Assembly: GCA_012729225.1 (NCBI GenBank)
Contig: JAAYDO010000052.1
Location: 1 to 64,000 of the forward strand
DNA length: 64,000 bases
Direction of reading: 5' to 3'
Origin: Bacteroidales bacterium
Lineage (GTDB): Bacteria > Bacteroidota > Bacteroidia > Bacteroidales > Bacteroidaceae
The notes beneath the pieces are model-generated. The model made no database searches. It saw nothing but the letters and a program-made list of their open reading frames with translations, and was not told where the DNA came from. Below, piece after piece: positions 55,574 to 64,000 of this stretch; the stretch's first letter is position 1, and each line of letters starts with the position of its first letter. The position numbers and the translations under genes were made by a program.

Positions 55574-56206
55574 TTGAAAAGATCAATCACACATATCAGC
55601 ATCATTGCAGCAGTCATCATGACTGCTGCAATGATATTGTTTCCTGCTTGTAACCATGAGAAAGAAAAGACAGGACCAGACATTGGTGTGCGTGACTCCC
55701 TACCCATCCTCAAAAGCATAGGCGTGAGCACCCTCATCAGCGACTCTGGTGTCATTCGCTACAAAATGATTGCCGAGGAGTGGTTTATCTACGACAAGAA
55801 GTCACCCCAGTATTGGTCTTTCGAGAAAGGTTTGTTCATAGAACGTTTCAACGAATCCTATCAGGTGGATGCCTTTATCTCTTGCGATACAGCCTACTAC
55901 TACAACGAACAGGAACTATGGGAACTGCGAGGGCGTGTATTTGTCAAGAATCTCAAGAAAGAGACCTTTCGCACCTCGCTTCTCTTCTGGGATCAGAGAG
56001 CACATCGCATCTACTCACCCGCATTCATGTCAATTGATGGAGACACCCGTCAGCTCTCTGGCTATAACTTCAGCAGTAATGAGCAGATGACCGACTACAT
56101 CATCCACTCATCTGCAGGATTATTTCCGCTCTCCGACCACAATGCCACACCTGTGCCCGACCCCAACATCATGGCAGCACAAGCAGATTCAACCGACCAA
56201 CAATAA
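55574..56206 (+). CDS. lptC: LptC-like LPS export lipoprotein
   Basis: LptC bridges the LptBFG pump to the periplasmic LPS conduit. This 210-aa protein starts at TTG 55574, the first start codon after the TPR gene; the next ATG would cut into the signal sequence. Residues 1-26 form a lipoprotein signal with a lipobox at Cys26 (ILFPAC). The mature domain shows the LptC pattern, including SRGVIRYKMIAEEW-like text (SGVIRYKMIAEEW), CDTAYYYNEQELWELRGRV and FRTSLLFWDQ. Family assignment is good; the TTG start is inferred. Confidence 0.84.
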   Translation: MKRSITHISIIAAVIMTAAMILFPACNHEKEKTGPDIGVRDSLPILKSIGVSTLISDSGVIRYKMIAEEWFIYDKKSPQYWSFEKGLFIERFNESYQVDAFISCDTAYYYNEQELWELRGRVFVKNLKKETFRTSLLFWDQRAHRIYSPAFMSIDGDTRQLSGYNFSSNEQMTDYIIHSSAGLFPLSDHNATPVPDPNIMAAQADSTDQQ

Positions 56207-56240
56207 GCTCCTACGATTCCTCCGAATCATGGAGCTTTTT
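56205..56240 (+). terminator. Intrinsic terminator of the lptC operon
   Basis: AAGCTCC plus GATTC pair with GAATC plus GGAGCTT around a CTCC loop; five T residues follow. The stem overlaps the lptC stop codon. Confidence 0.85.
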
Positions 56241-56380
56241 CTATGATGACATTCCATTTCCATCCCTCTACCATTCCGAACATCTATCAAACACCAAAAT
56301 AACACCCTTCATCATAACATCATGCGTAAGCCATCTATGATGCTGTACCAATATATAAGAAGAGAATGTGAATGATGCCA

Positions 56381-56646
56381 GTCCTTCATTCACAAATCTT
56401 TATATCTTCTTCAAACATAATGATTTATGCATACCATAGAGCACCATGCCTGTGAGATCAAAAACGCATGCATGGTTCATGGGTCATCGCACCATTGTTC
56501 ATTGACCATCGAAGCATTGTTCGTTGGCACTTGAACAATGGTGCGTTTGCCATTGAACCATTGTGCATTGGAACATGAAAAGCACCTTGAGGCATGCGAG
56601 ATGGAAAATGGCTGGACTCCCCTACTATTTCATCCTCACACACACC
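56381..56646. repeat. Dispersed element, copy C (about 265 bp)
   Basis: It is collinear with 14441-14682: GTCCTTCA, AATCTTTATATCTT, GATTTAT, CCATGC, TCAAAAACGCA then TGGTTCAT, the repeat array, CATGCGAG then ATGG, and a final block with TATTTCATCCTCACACACA. It is about 24 bp longer because the array has one more unit. No reading frame is conserved between the copies. Confidence 0.8.
56466..56580. repeat. 22-bp tandem repeat array, locus C
   Basis: Five units at a 22-23 bp period. Cores in order include GCACCATTGTTC, GAAGCATTGTTC, GAACAATGGTGC and GAACCATTGTGC. GCACCATTGTTC (56489-56500) and GAACAATGGTGC (56533-56544) are exact inverse complements, so the core is present in both orientations while the register is kept. 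Confidence 0.8.
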
Positions 56647-56755
56647 TGCTTCTATTGACCCGTCCTAATCATTAAAGACAGGGTGTGGTAAAACCCCTCT
56701 TTTTTATAAAGAACAGGAATATTTTATTGATTTTCGGTAAATTTTTCTTGTTTTA

Positions 56756-56787
56756 TTTGGCACAAATATAAGAAATACTTACATTTG
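56756..56787 (+). promoter_or_regulatory. Promoter for DUF2975-HTH genes
   Basis: TTTG (56756-56759), a 20-bp spacer, then TACATTTG (56780-56787). Both boxes fit the Bacteroidota consensus. The start codon is 37 bp downstream. Confidence 0.75.
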
Positions 56788-56824
56788 CATCGAATTATCA
56801 ACTAACATCAAACATTATTCATCA

Positions 56825-57502
56825 ATGAAAAAGAAGTTCAACATCTATTGCGGTCTGCTGATTGCAGCCATCGTGTTTGGAATAGGAGTAGATATGGCTC
56901 AGACGGGCTATATGGCATTCAGGGGCGCACAAGCAGGTTGGGAACAGGCTAGTAGAGAAAAAAATGGAGAATGCAAGTCTAAGATTAGTCAAACCATAGA
57001 CATTAACGACCTGAATGCAGTAGAGATGTTTCCCAAAAACATCATGCAACTGGACAAATGTGATAGTATCATAAATAAAAAGACAGGAGAGAAAATGCCA
57101 GTCATGATGACGCAAGCGATTGTGTTCACAAAAGAAAGACCTCCATTGGCAAATCCAAACAAGTTTACCAGTTGGTTTATGCTGGGGCTTATTATTGCTT
57201 TCTGGGTTGTATTCATCAAGCTTGTCAAGGGTGTGAACAAGGGAGAGATCTTTGAGAAGAAGACCGAGAAGTATTTGTCCTGGGGTGGCTGGCTCTGCCT
57301 GGCAATATATATGTTGGGCTGGGTGGAAAGAGTCTGGACGTATTACAACAATGTGCAGATGTTTGAGTTTGAGAATTATGACACCATCCTCTATGAAGGC
57401 CCAGATTCAGCCATGCTCTATGCTGCATTTGGCATGTTGCTGGTGGGACAGATCTTTAAGATTGGCCGTCAGATGAAGGAAGAACAGGAATTGACAGTTT
57501 AA
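56825..57502 (+). CDS. DUF2975 membrane protein
   Basis: This is a 225-aa protein with about four hydrophobic segments (residues 8-30, then FMLGLIIAFWVVFIKLV, WLCLAIYMLGWVERV, AMLYAAFGMLLVGQIFKIG). The C-terminal half fits DUF2975, a family usually encoded next to a small YozG-like HTH regulator, as here. The segment between the first and second helices is predicted outside the membrane. The biological role of the family is not known to me. Confidence 0.82.
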   Translation: MKKKFNIYCGLLIAAIVFGIGVDMAQTGYMAFRGAQAGWEQASREKNGECKSKISQTIDINDLNAVEMFPKNIMQLDKCDSIINKKTGEKMPVMMTQAIVFTKERPPLANPNKFTSWFMLGLIIAFWVVFIKLVKGVNKGEIFEKKTEKYLSWGGWLCLAIYMLGWVERVWTYYNNVQMFEFENYDTILYEGPDSAMLYAAFGMLLVGQIFKIGRQMKEEQELTV

Positions 57503-57518
57503 TAACAGGGCTTCGGAT

Positions 57519-57737
57519 ATGATAGTAGTTAATTTAGATGTGATGATGGCACGCAGAAAGATGTCATCGGGCGAACTTGCCGAGAAAATAGGTATTACAC
57601 AGGCAAATCTCTCAGTGCTGAAGACAGGCAAGGCAAAGGCTGTGCGCTTCTCCACTCTGGAAATGATCTGCAAGGCCTTGGACTGCCAGCCGGGAGACAT
57701 TCTTGAGTATCGTGATGAAGAAGAATCCTCCAACTAA
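57519..57737 (+). CDS. Small HTH regulator (YozG/Cro-like)
   Basis: This is a 72-aa protein that is essentially one helix-turn-helix domain: MMARRKMSSGELAEKIGI, then TQANLSVLKTGKAKAVRFS and TLEMICKALDCQPGDILEY. This matches the short XRE-family proteins paired with DUF2975 membrane proteins. It starts 16 bp after the DUF2975 stop, so they form one unit. It may repress its own operon. Confidence 0.9.
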   Translation: MIVVNLDVMMARRKMSSGELAEKIGITQANLSVLKTGKAKAVRFSTLEMICKALDCQPGDILEYRDEEESSN

Positions 57738-57780
57738 CGTGTCTAAGAAAAGATTAAGAACGTAAAACTGATAGAGTAAA

Positions 57781-58647
57781 ATGAAAAAGTATTTGTACCC
57801 ATTTTTGATTGTGGTTGCCATTATGGTCATTCAAGCAATGGCTGGTGTGGCTATCTTTTTGTTTGCCTTCATCAAGAACCCGCATCTATTAAACAACCCA
57901 GAGGCGATACAAGACGTGAGCAACGTCATGACTATAGATTCTCTTGCATGGGCAGTGATTTTATGTGACATTCTGGTGGTTGTTCTGATAGCCTTGATGA
58001 AGATGGTGAACTGGAAGACTGTGTATAACTTCATCCAAGTGGAATGGAAATGGAGCTTAGTTGCCATCTTAGGTGCTGTGTCTGTCACATTCTTTTTGGA
58101 CTATATGAATGAAGTGATGGGATTGCCTAATTTGATGGAAAACCAATTCATCGATTTATCCAACAATTTTGTCGGTATTCTGGGCATTGCAGTGTTAGGC
58201 CCCATCTGTGAAGAGTTGATTTTCAGAGAAGCATTCATGGGCTACATGTTGAGAAATGGGGGTGAGAAGTGGCTGGCAATCATCCTGTCGGCTGTATTGT
58301 TTGGTGTCATACACATGAACCCTGCCCAGATTCTATTTGCATCTGCAATTGGTCTCATCTATGGCCTCATCTACTACAAGACAGGCAATGTGGTGGTGAC
58401 AAGTATCCTGCACATACTGAATAATAGTTTCTCCGTTGTCATGATGCTTATTTATGGTGAAAAGACAAAGGAAATGACACTCACCTCTGAAGTAGGCACT
58501 GCTGGTGCCATCATTCTGGCTACAATAGGTCTGGCAGTTTGCATCCTGTGTCTAAAATTCTTCTGGAAGAATGCCAAGACTTACCCTTACGAACAGGATT
58601 ATCCTGAAAAGGTGGAAGTGGCAGAAGTAACTATTGAAAAAGAATAA
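57781..58647 (+). CDS. CPBP family intramembrane metalloprotease
   Basis: This is a 288-aa membrane protein with about eight hydrophobic segments. The CPBP (Abi, CAAX-protease-like) motifs are complete: EELIFREAFMGYM (EExxxR), FGVIHMNPAQ (FxxxH) and HILNNSF (HxxxN). Family members cleave within membranes and act in prenyl-protein processing, bacteriocin immunity or unknown roles. It starts 43 bp after the HTH gene. The C-terminal tail is acidic and Val-rich. Confidence 0.92.
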   Translation: MKKYLYPFLIVVAIMVIQAMAGVAIFLFAFIKNPHLLNNPEAIQDVSNVMTIDSLAWAVILCDILVVVLIALMKMVNWKTVYNFIQVEWKWSLVAILGAVSVTFFLDYMNEVMGLPNLMENQFIDLSNNFVGILGIAVLGPICEELIFREAFMGYMLRNGGEKWLAIILSAVLFGVIHMNPAQILFASAIGLIYGLIYYKTGNVVVTSILHILNNSFSVVMMLIYGEKTKEMTLTSEVGTAGAIILATIGLAVCILCLKFFWKNAKTYPYEQDYPEKVEVAEVTIEKE

Positions 58648-58670
58648 AGAAAAACCAAAATAACTCAATT

Positions 58671-60458
58671 ATGAAACAATTTTTGAAATATGTGAGTGCC
58701 ACAGTAGTAGGTGTCTTTGTGGTGGGAATCATCCTCACAATCCTATCCATATTAGGTTTGGCTGGCATAGCAGCCATGAACACACCCATGACTGCAGTAA
58801 GCAAGAATAGTGTGCTGGTCATCCAACTGAAAGGCTCTATCTCAGAGCGCAGTGAGGACAATCCTTTTGCAGAATTGCTGGGCAATGCAGCTCTCACCAA
58901 TCAAGGTCTGGACGATATAATAAATGCCATCAAACGTGCCAAAAGCGAGAAGAACGTGAAGGGCATATATCTGGAGGCTGGAACTTTTGCTGGAGCAATG
59001 CCTGCCACGCTGGAGGCTGTCCGCAAGGAGTTGGAAGGCTTCAAGAAGAGTGGCAAGTTTATTGTGGCATACGGTGACACCTACACACAGGGTGCATACT
59101 ACCTCTGCTCTGTGGCTGACTCTGTGATTGTGAACCCTCAAGGCATGATCAACTGGACAGGTCTAAGCAGCACAGTGACTTACTACAAAGACCTGTTGCA
59201 GAAGGTGGGCGTGGACATGCAGGTGGTGAAGGTGGGCACTTACAAGAGTGCTGTAGAACCTTTCCTTCTGAGCGAGATGAGTGATGCCAACCGTGAACAG
59301 ATTGAAACATACGAGCATGAGATATGGACCGAGATGCTGAAGGCTGTGAGCAAGAGCCGTGGCGTGAGTGAAGCCAAACTGAATGAGGTGGCTGACTCTA
59401 TGGCACTCTTCATGACTGCAGATCAGTATAAGAAGATGAAGTTAGTGGATAAGATTGCCTATAGCGATGCTGTGCGCCCTACCATTGCCAGCATGATGAA
59501 ACTTGACAACCCTGATGACTACAACACGGTGAGCGTGACGGATCTTGCAGGCATGTCAGAAAGTGAGCCAAAGGGTATCAGTGGCAAACAAATTGCTGTG
59601 TATTATGCTGTAGGAGACATTGTGGAGGAAGCCGCAACCACAGGATTTAACTCTGAATCACAAATCGTTGGCAAGACTGTGAGTGAAGACTTGCAGAAAT
59701 TGGCCGACGATGACAAGGTGGCTGCCGTAGTGCTCCGTGTGAACTCGGGTGGCGGTTCTGCCTACGCCAGCGAACAGATTTGGCATCAGGTGATGAACAT
59801 CAAGACCAATAAGCCCATTGTGGTGAGCATGGGCGACATGGCGGCTTCGGGTGGCTACTATATCAGTTGTGCGGCTGACTATATCTTTGCAGAACCCACA
59901 ACCATCACTGGCTCTATCGGCATCTTTGGCATGTTCCCTAATGCAAGCGAACTCTTGAATAACAAGTTGGGTGTACACTTCAGCACCGTGAAGACAAATG
60001 CTTTCAGCGACTTTGGCGACTTCTCTCGTCCCTTCACAGAACAAGAGTACACAATAGCTCAGCAGTATGTGAATAGAGGCTACGAACTCTTCACAAAGCG
60101 TTGTGCTGACGGAAGAAAGATGAAGCAAGACAGCATCAAGGCTATTGGAGAAGGTCGTGTGTGGACAGGCGTACATGCAAAGAAGATAGGTCTTGTGGAC
60201 GAACTTGGCGGTTTGGAGAAAGCAATTGAAAAGGCAAGGATTATGGCAAAGGCAGAGGATGCCTCTGTGGTGAACTATCCTGACAAGAAAGATTTCCTTA
60301 CAAGCTTGATGGAAGAGATGACAGGTGACAGTTATGCCGACAAGAAAATCAAAGAGAATCTGGGGGACTACTACTTCATTGTGGACAACATGAAGAGAGT
60401 AAAGCAGAAGACAGGTGTGCAGGTAAGCCTGCCCTATGCGCTCAGATTTAACTTGTAA
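58671..60458 (+). CDS. sppA: Signal peptide peptidase SppA, long form
   Basis: SppA degrades cleaved signal peptides in the inner membrane. The 595-aa protein is the long (67K) type with two related halves and one N-terminal membrane helix (VVGVFVVGIILTILSILGLAGI). The general-base Lys192 is in VGTYKSAVEPF in the N half and the nucleophile Ser393 is in MGDMAASGGYY in the C half, as in E. coli SppA. It follows the CPBP gene after 23 bp. Confidence 0.95.
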   Translation: MKQFLKYVSATVVGVFVVGIILTILSILGLAGIAAMNTPMTAVSKNSVLVIQLKGSISERSEDNPFAELLGNAALTNQGLDDIINAIKRAKSEKNVKGIYLEAGTFAGAMPATLEAVRKELEGFKKSGKFIVAYGDTYTQGAYYLCSVADSVIVNPQGMINWTGLSSTVTYYKDLLQKVGVDMQVVKVGTYKSAVEPFLLSEMSDANREQIETYEHEIWTEMLKAVSKSRGVSEAKLNEVADSMALFMTADQYKKMKLVDKIAYSDAVRPTIASMMKLDNPDDYNTVSVTDLAGMSESEPKGISGKQIAVYYAVGDIVEEAATTGFNSESQIVGKTVSEDLQKLADDDKVAAVVLRVNSGGGSAYASEQIWHQVMNIKTNKPIVVSMGDMAASGGYYISCAADYIFAEPTTITGSIGIFGMFPNASELLNNKLGVHFSTVKTNAFSDFGDFSRPFTEQEYTIAQQYVNRGYELFTKRCADGRKMKQDSIKAIGEGRVWTGVHAKKIGLVDELGGLEKAIEKARIMAKAEDASVVNYPDKKDFLTSLMEEMTGDSYADKKIKENLGDYYFIVDNMKRVKQKTGVQVSLPYALRFNL

Positions 60459-60561
60459 TACAACATGTATTTGAAGAAAGAGATAGTACATCCCATGCTA
60501 TATACCATTCCACTTGATTGAGGTGGATTTCAAATAAGAGAGAAGTAACCTCATGTTATAT

Positions 60562-60593
60562 GCTCCGAAAGTTTTTTGTCTAACTTTCGGGGC
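60562..60593. terminator. Hairpin after sppA
   Basis: GCTCCGAAAGTT (60562-60573) pairs with AACTTTCGGGGC (60582-60593) with one mismatch over an 8-nt loop. It lies 103 bp after the sppA stop. The T content after the stem on the plus strand is weak. Confidence 0.55.
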
Positions 60594-61158
60594 ATTTCAT
60601 TCGTCCGAAACCCCACGACAAACTTTCTCTCCCCATGCTTCTGCAATCCTTCGATAGGAGTATCGGATAATTCCAGCACCTTTTTCTTAAGTGTCATAAA
60701 GGGATGCAGGGAGAGATGGAGGCTGATACAGGAACAAACGCAAGCATTCCATGCCAACAGTGACATTGTGAATCTCATGAAATGTGAATTTATCTCTATG
60801 CTATATCCATGAGAGGGGAATCTGACACTTGGCGAGAGGCATCACGCTCTGTCTTATACCGAATTGGCGTAGTTGTTCTTCTTCTGAATTTCTCGAACTT
60901 GCATTATATTCATTTCCGAGGAAGAATGACAAGGCGATTCCAATGGGCTTACCATCTCAGTACGAGCCTTTTGGAAAAGAAAATCTAAGATAAATGCGGC
61001 ATCAATCGTATTCTGAAAAATAATTGAATTCATGCACATTTATACCGTTGGAGAGTTTTTCGTTTGTATCAAATTAGAGTCAAAAGAGTCTTATTTAAGA
61101 ATAAAGGAAGAGGAAAACCAAGTTTTTTTTTGAAAAAAGTAAATTTTGCAAAGTCAAG
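60594..61158. other. Gene-free region between sppA and AAA ATPase
   Basis: No clear gene is present. A minus-strand frame (60551-60778, 75 aa) has a soluble-looking C-terminal half (IEGLQKHGERKFVVGFRTNE), but it reads through the hairpin at 60562-60593 and has no promoter. It may be a remnant or chance. The sequence becomes very AT-rich toward 61,100. Confidence 0.4.
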
Positions 61159-61190
61159 TTTGCACTTTACAGATAAATAATGTATATTTG
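61159..61190 (+). promoter_or_regulatory. Promoter for AAA ATPase gene
   Basis: TTTG (61159-61162), a 20-bp spacer, and TATATTTG (61183-61190) fit the Bacteroidota consensus. The GTG start candidate is 38 bp downstream. Confidence 0.7.
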
Positions 61191-61228
61191 CATGAAAATT
61201 TGTCACGAGTGCATTTATTGCATCATGA

Positions 61229-62449
61229 GTGGCATCCACGAATGAAATTCTAACAAACAAAAAACTTATGGAATCTTTTTTCCGTACACATGCTTATTTG
61301 GTAGAGCATTTGAAAGCGCCTGTACGACGTGATTTGATGGATGAAATCAACTGGAAAGACCGAATGATTGGCATCAAAGGTGCTCGTGGCGTGGGTAAAA
61401 CAACATTCCTGTTGCAGTACGCCAAAGAGCATTTCTCACCGTACGACCATTCGTGTTTGTACATCAACACTAACAACTTTTACGTCCAAAACATCGGCAT
61501 CTCTGAGTTTGCCGGCGAGTTCTATCATTCAGGAGGCAAGGTGTTGCTTATCGACCAAGTGTATAAGCAACCAGACTGGAGCATGCAATTGCGCGAGTGC
61601 TACGACCGCTATCCTGGACTGAAAATCATCTTTACAGGCTCACCAGTGATGCGTCTGAAAGATGAAAACCCCGAACTGAACGGGATTGTGAAATCCTACA
61701 ATTTGCGTGGCTTCTCGTTCCGTGAGTTCTTGAATCTCTCCACAGGACATCAATTCAAGTCTTACACGCTGGACGAAATCATCAGTAATCACAAGCAGAT
61801 TGCCACAGCGATCTTTGAGGAGGTGAATCCTCACGACTATTTCCAGGCATACCTGCATCATGGGTTCTATCCATTCTTTCTGGACAAGGCCAACTATAGC
61901 GAGAACCTCTTGAAGAACATGAACATGATGATAGAGGTGGACATTCTCCTCGTCAAGCAGATTGAACTTAAATATCTTGCAAAAATCAAGCAACTCTTCT
62001 ATATGCTCACTACAAGCGGAAGCAGCGTTCCAAACGTGAGTCAGTTGGCTCAGGAATTGGGAATGAGCCGCGCCACAGTGATGCACTACATCAAATATCT
62101 GGAGGAGGCAAGGCTGGTGAACATGATCTACGGCAAGGGCGACGAGTTCCCCAAAAAGCCTGCACGCGTGTTGCTCCACAACTCCAACCTGATGTTTAGT
62201 TTCTATCCTCGCTGCTTTGACGAACATGATGTGCTGGAGACCTTCTTCTGCAACACCCTCTGGAAAGACCACAAGGTGAACAAGCACGGCAACCTGTGCT
62301 CTTTCCTGGTGGATGAGAAGACAGAGTTCAAGATTGCAGAACACAGCACAAAACTGAAGAGTAAGGCAAAGGCACTCTACGCCGTGAACAAGTGTAATGT
62401 GGGCGAGGACAATCAAATTCCTCTTTGGCTGTTCGGTTTCCTTTATTAA
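61229..62449 (+). CDS. AAA_14-type ATPase with altered Walker B
   Basis: This is a 406-aa protein of the AAA_14/DUF4143-like ATPase group common in Bacteroidota. Walker A is canonical (GARGVGKTTFLL). Walker B reads VLLIDQVYKQPDW, with Gln where the family has the catalytic Glu (DEV/DEI). Sensor 1 KIIFTGSP follows, then a winged-helix part (LAQELGMSRATVMHYIKYLE). The C-terminal nuclease-like DUF4143 part lacks an obvious D-x(n)-ExK. The start is GTG 61229 or ATG 61268. Function unknown. Confidence 0.82.
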   Translation: MASTNEILTNKKLMESFFRTHAYLVEHLKAPVRRDLMDEINWKDRMIGIKGARGVGKTTFLLQYAKEHFSPYDHSCLYINTNNFYVQNIGISEFAGEFYHSGGKVLLIDQVYKQPDWSMQLRECYDRYPGLKIIFTGSPVMRLKDENPELNGIVKSYNLRGFSFREFLNLSTGHQFKSYTLDEIISNHKQIATAIFEEVNPHDYFQAYLHHGFYPFFLDKANYSENLLKNMNMMIEVDILLVKQIELKYLAKIKQLFYMLTTSGSSVPNVSQLAQELGMSRATVMHYIKYLEEARLVNMIYGKGDEFPKKPARVLLHNSNLMFSFYPRCFDEHDVLETFFCNTLWKDHKVNKHGNLCSFLVDEKTEFKIAEHSTKLKSKAKALYAVNKCNVGEDNQIPLWLFGFLY

Positions 62450-62453
62450 ATGA

Positions 62454-64000
<1,547 letters not shown>

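Larger units (their letters stand above)
56241..56755. other. Gene-free region holding dispersed element copy C
   Basis: Between the lptC terminator and the DUF2975 promoter there is no credible gene. The region is mostly the dispersed element (56381-56646) with flanking AT-rich sequence. Confidence 0.65.

Overview
The window looks like a chromosomal segment of a Bacteroidales bacterium, most likely Prevotellaceae (Prevotella/Segatella/Xylanibacter type). The signs are many promoters of the Bacteroidota form TAnnTTTG, few Shine-Dalgarno sequences, a eukaryotic-type (GT3) glycogen synthase with a branching enzyme resembling the animal type, a methylmalonyl-CoA decarboxylase operon, a fused hisIE, and the Bacteroidota-specific trio of HU-like protein, 'smalltalk' peptide and amidase. 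Most of the window is housekeeping DNA. No tRNA, rRNA, CRISPR array, transposase or integrase was seen.

Layout. 1-6.7 kb: AddA-like (5' end outside the window) and AddB-like nuclease-helicase subunits, then RNase Z. 6.6-14.0 kb, minus strand: MATE exporter, a membrane protein resembling DUF6057, glycogen branching enzyme with a YhcH-family protein, an inositol-monophosphatase-family enzyme and an exported MORN-repeat protein. 14.0-15.1 kb: a divergent gene-free kilobase with repeats and hairpins. 15.1-21.1 kb: hisH-hisA-hisF-hisIE, an FtsE-like ATPase, aspartate kinase and diaminopimelate decarboxylase, closed by a strong terminator. 21.2-25.7 kb: an accessory island with an unknown AT-rich gene, a STAND-like NTPase and a small partner sharing an N-terminal motif, then the HU-like/smalltalk/amidase trio. 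25.7-30.5 kb, minus strand: epimerase, carboxyltransferase, OadG, biotin carrier and OadB of the succinate-to-propionate route. 30.5-36.2 kb: a two-gene ABC transporter, a LolA-like protein and FtsK. 36.3-41.9 kb: a TPR protein, glycogen phosphorylase and glycogen synthase. 42.2-45.5 kb: ligA and asnA. 46.1-56.2 kb, plus strand: lon, tgt, a YjgP/YjgQ permease, a DEAD-box helicase, an outer-membrane barrel, a TPR protein and LptC. 56.8-60.5 kb: DUF2975 protein, a small HTH regulator, a CPBP protease and SppA. 61.2 kb to the end: an AAA ATPase and the 5' part of pyruvate:ferredoxin oxidoreductase.

Most interesting. (1) At 22.2-23.7 kb, two neighbouring genes encode the same N-terminal motif (GGxNQILPNAT) in an otherwise unrelated small protein and a STAND-like NTPase. 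Their codons differ at synonymous sites. This is the layout of NLR/effector pairs that signal through amyloid-type motifs, so it may be an undescribed member of that class. (2) A 22-bp tandem repeat family occurs at three loci. Its 12-bp core is found in both orientations within a fixed register, and at one locus it forms a terminator-like hairpin exactly between the two paired genes. Two of the arrays lie inside a longer dispersed element of about 250 bp. (3) A separate family of 11-bp tandem repeats occurs at three intergenic sites. (4) Several enzymes have altered key residues: Walker A Lys to Leu in the STAND-like NTPase, Walker B Glu to Gln in the AAA ATPase, and loss of the three zinc cysteines in Tgt.
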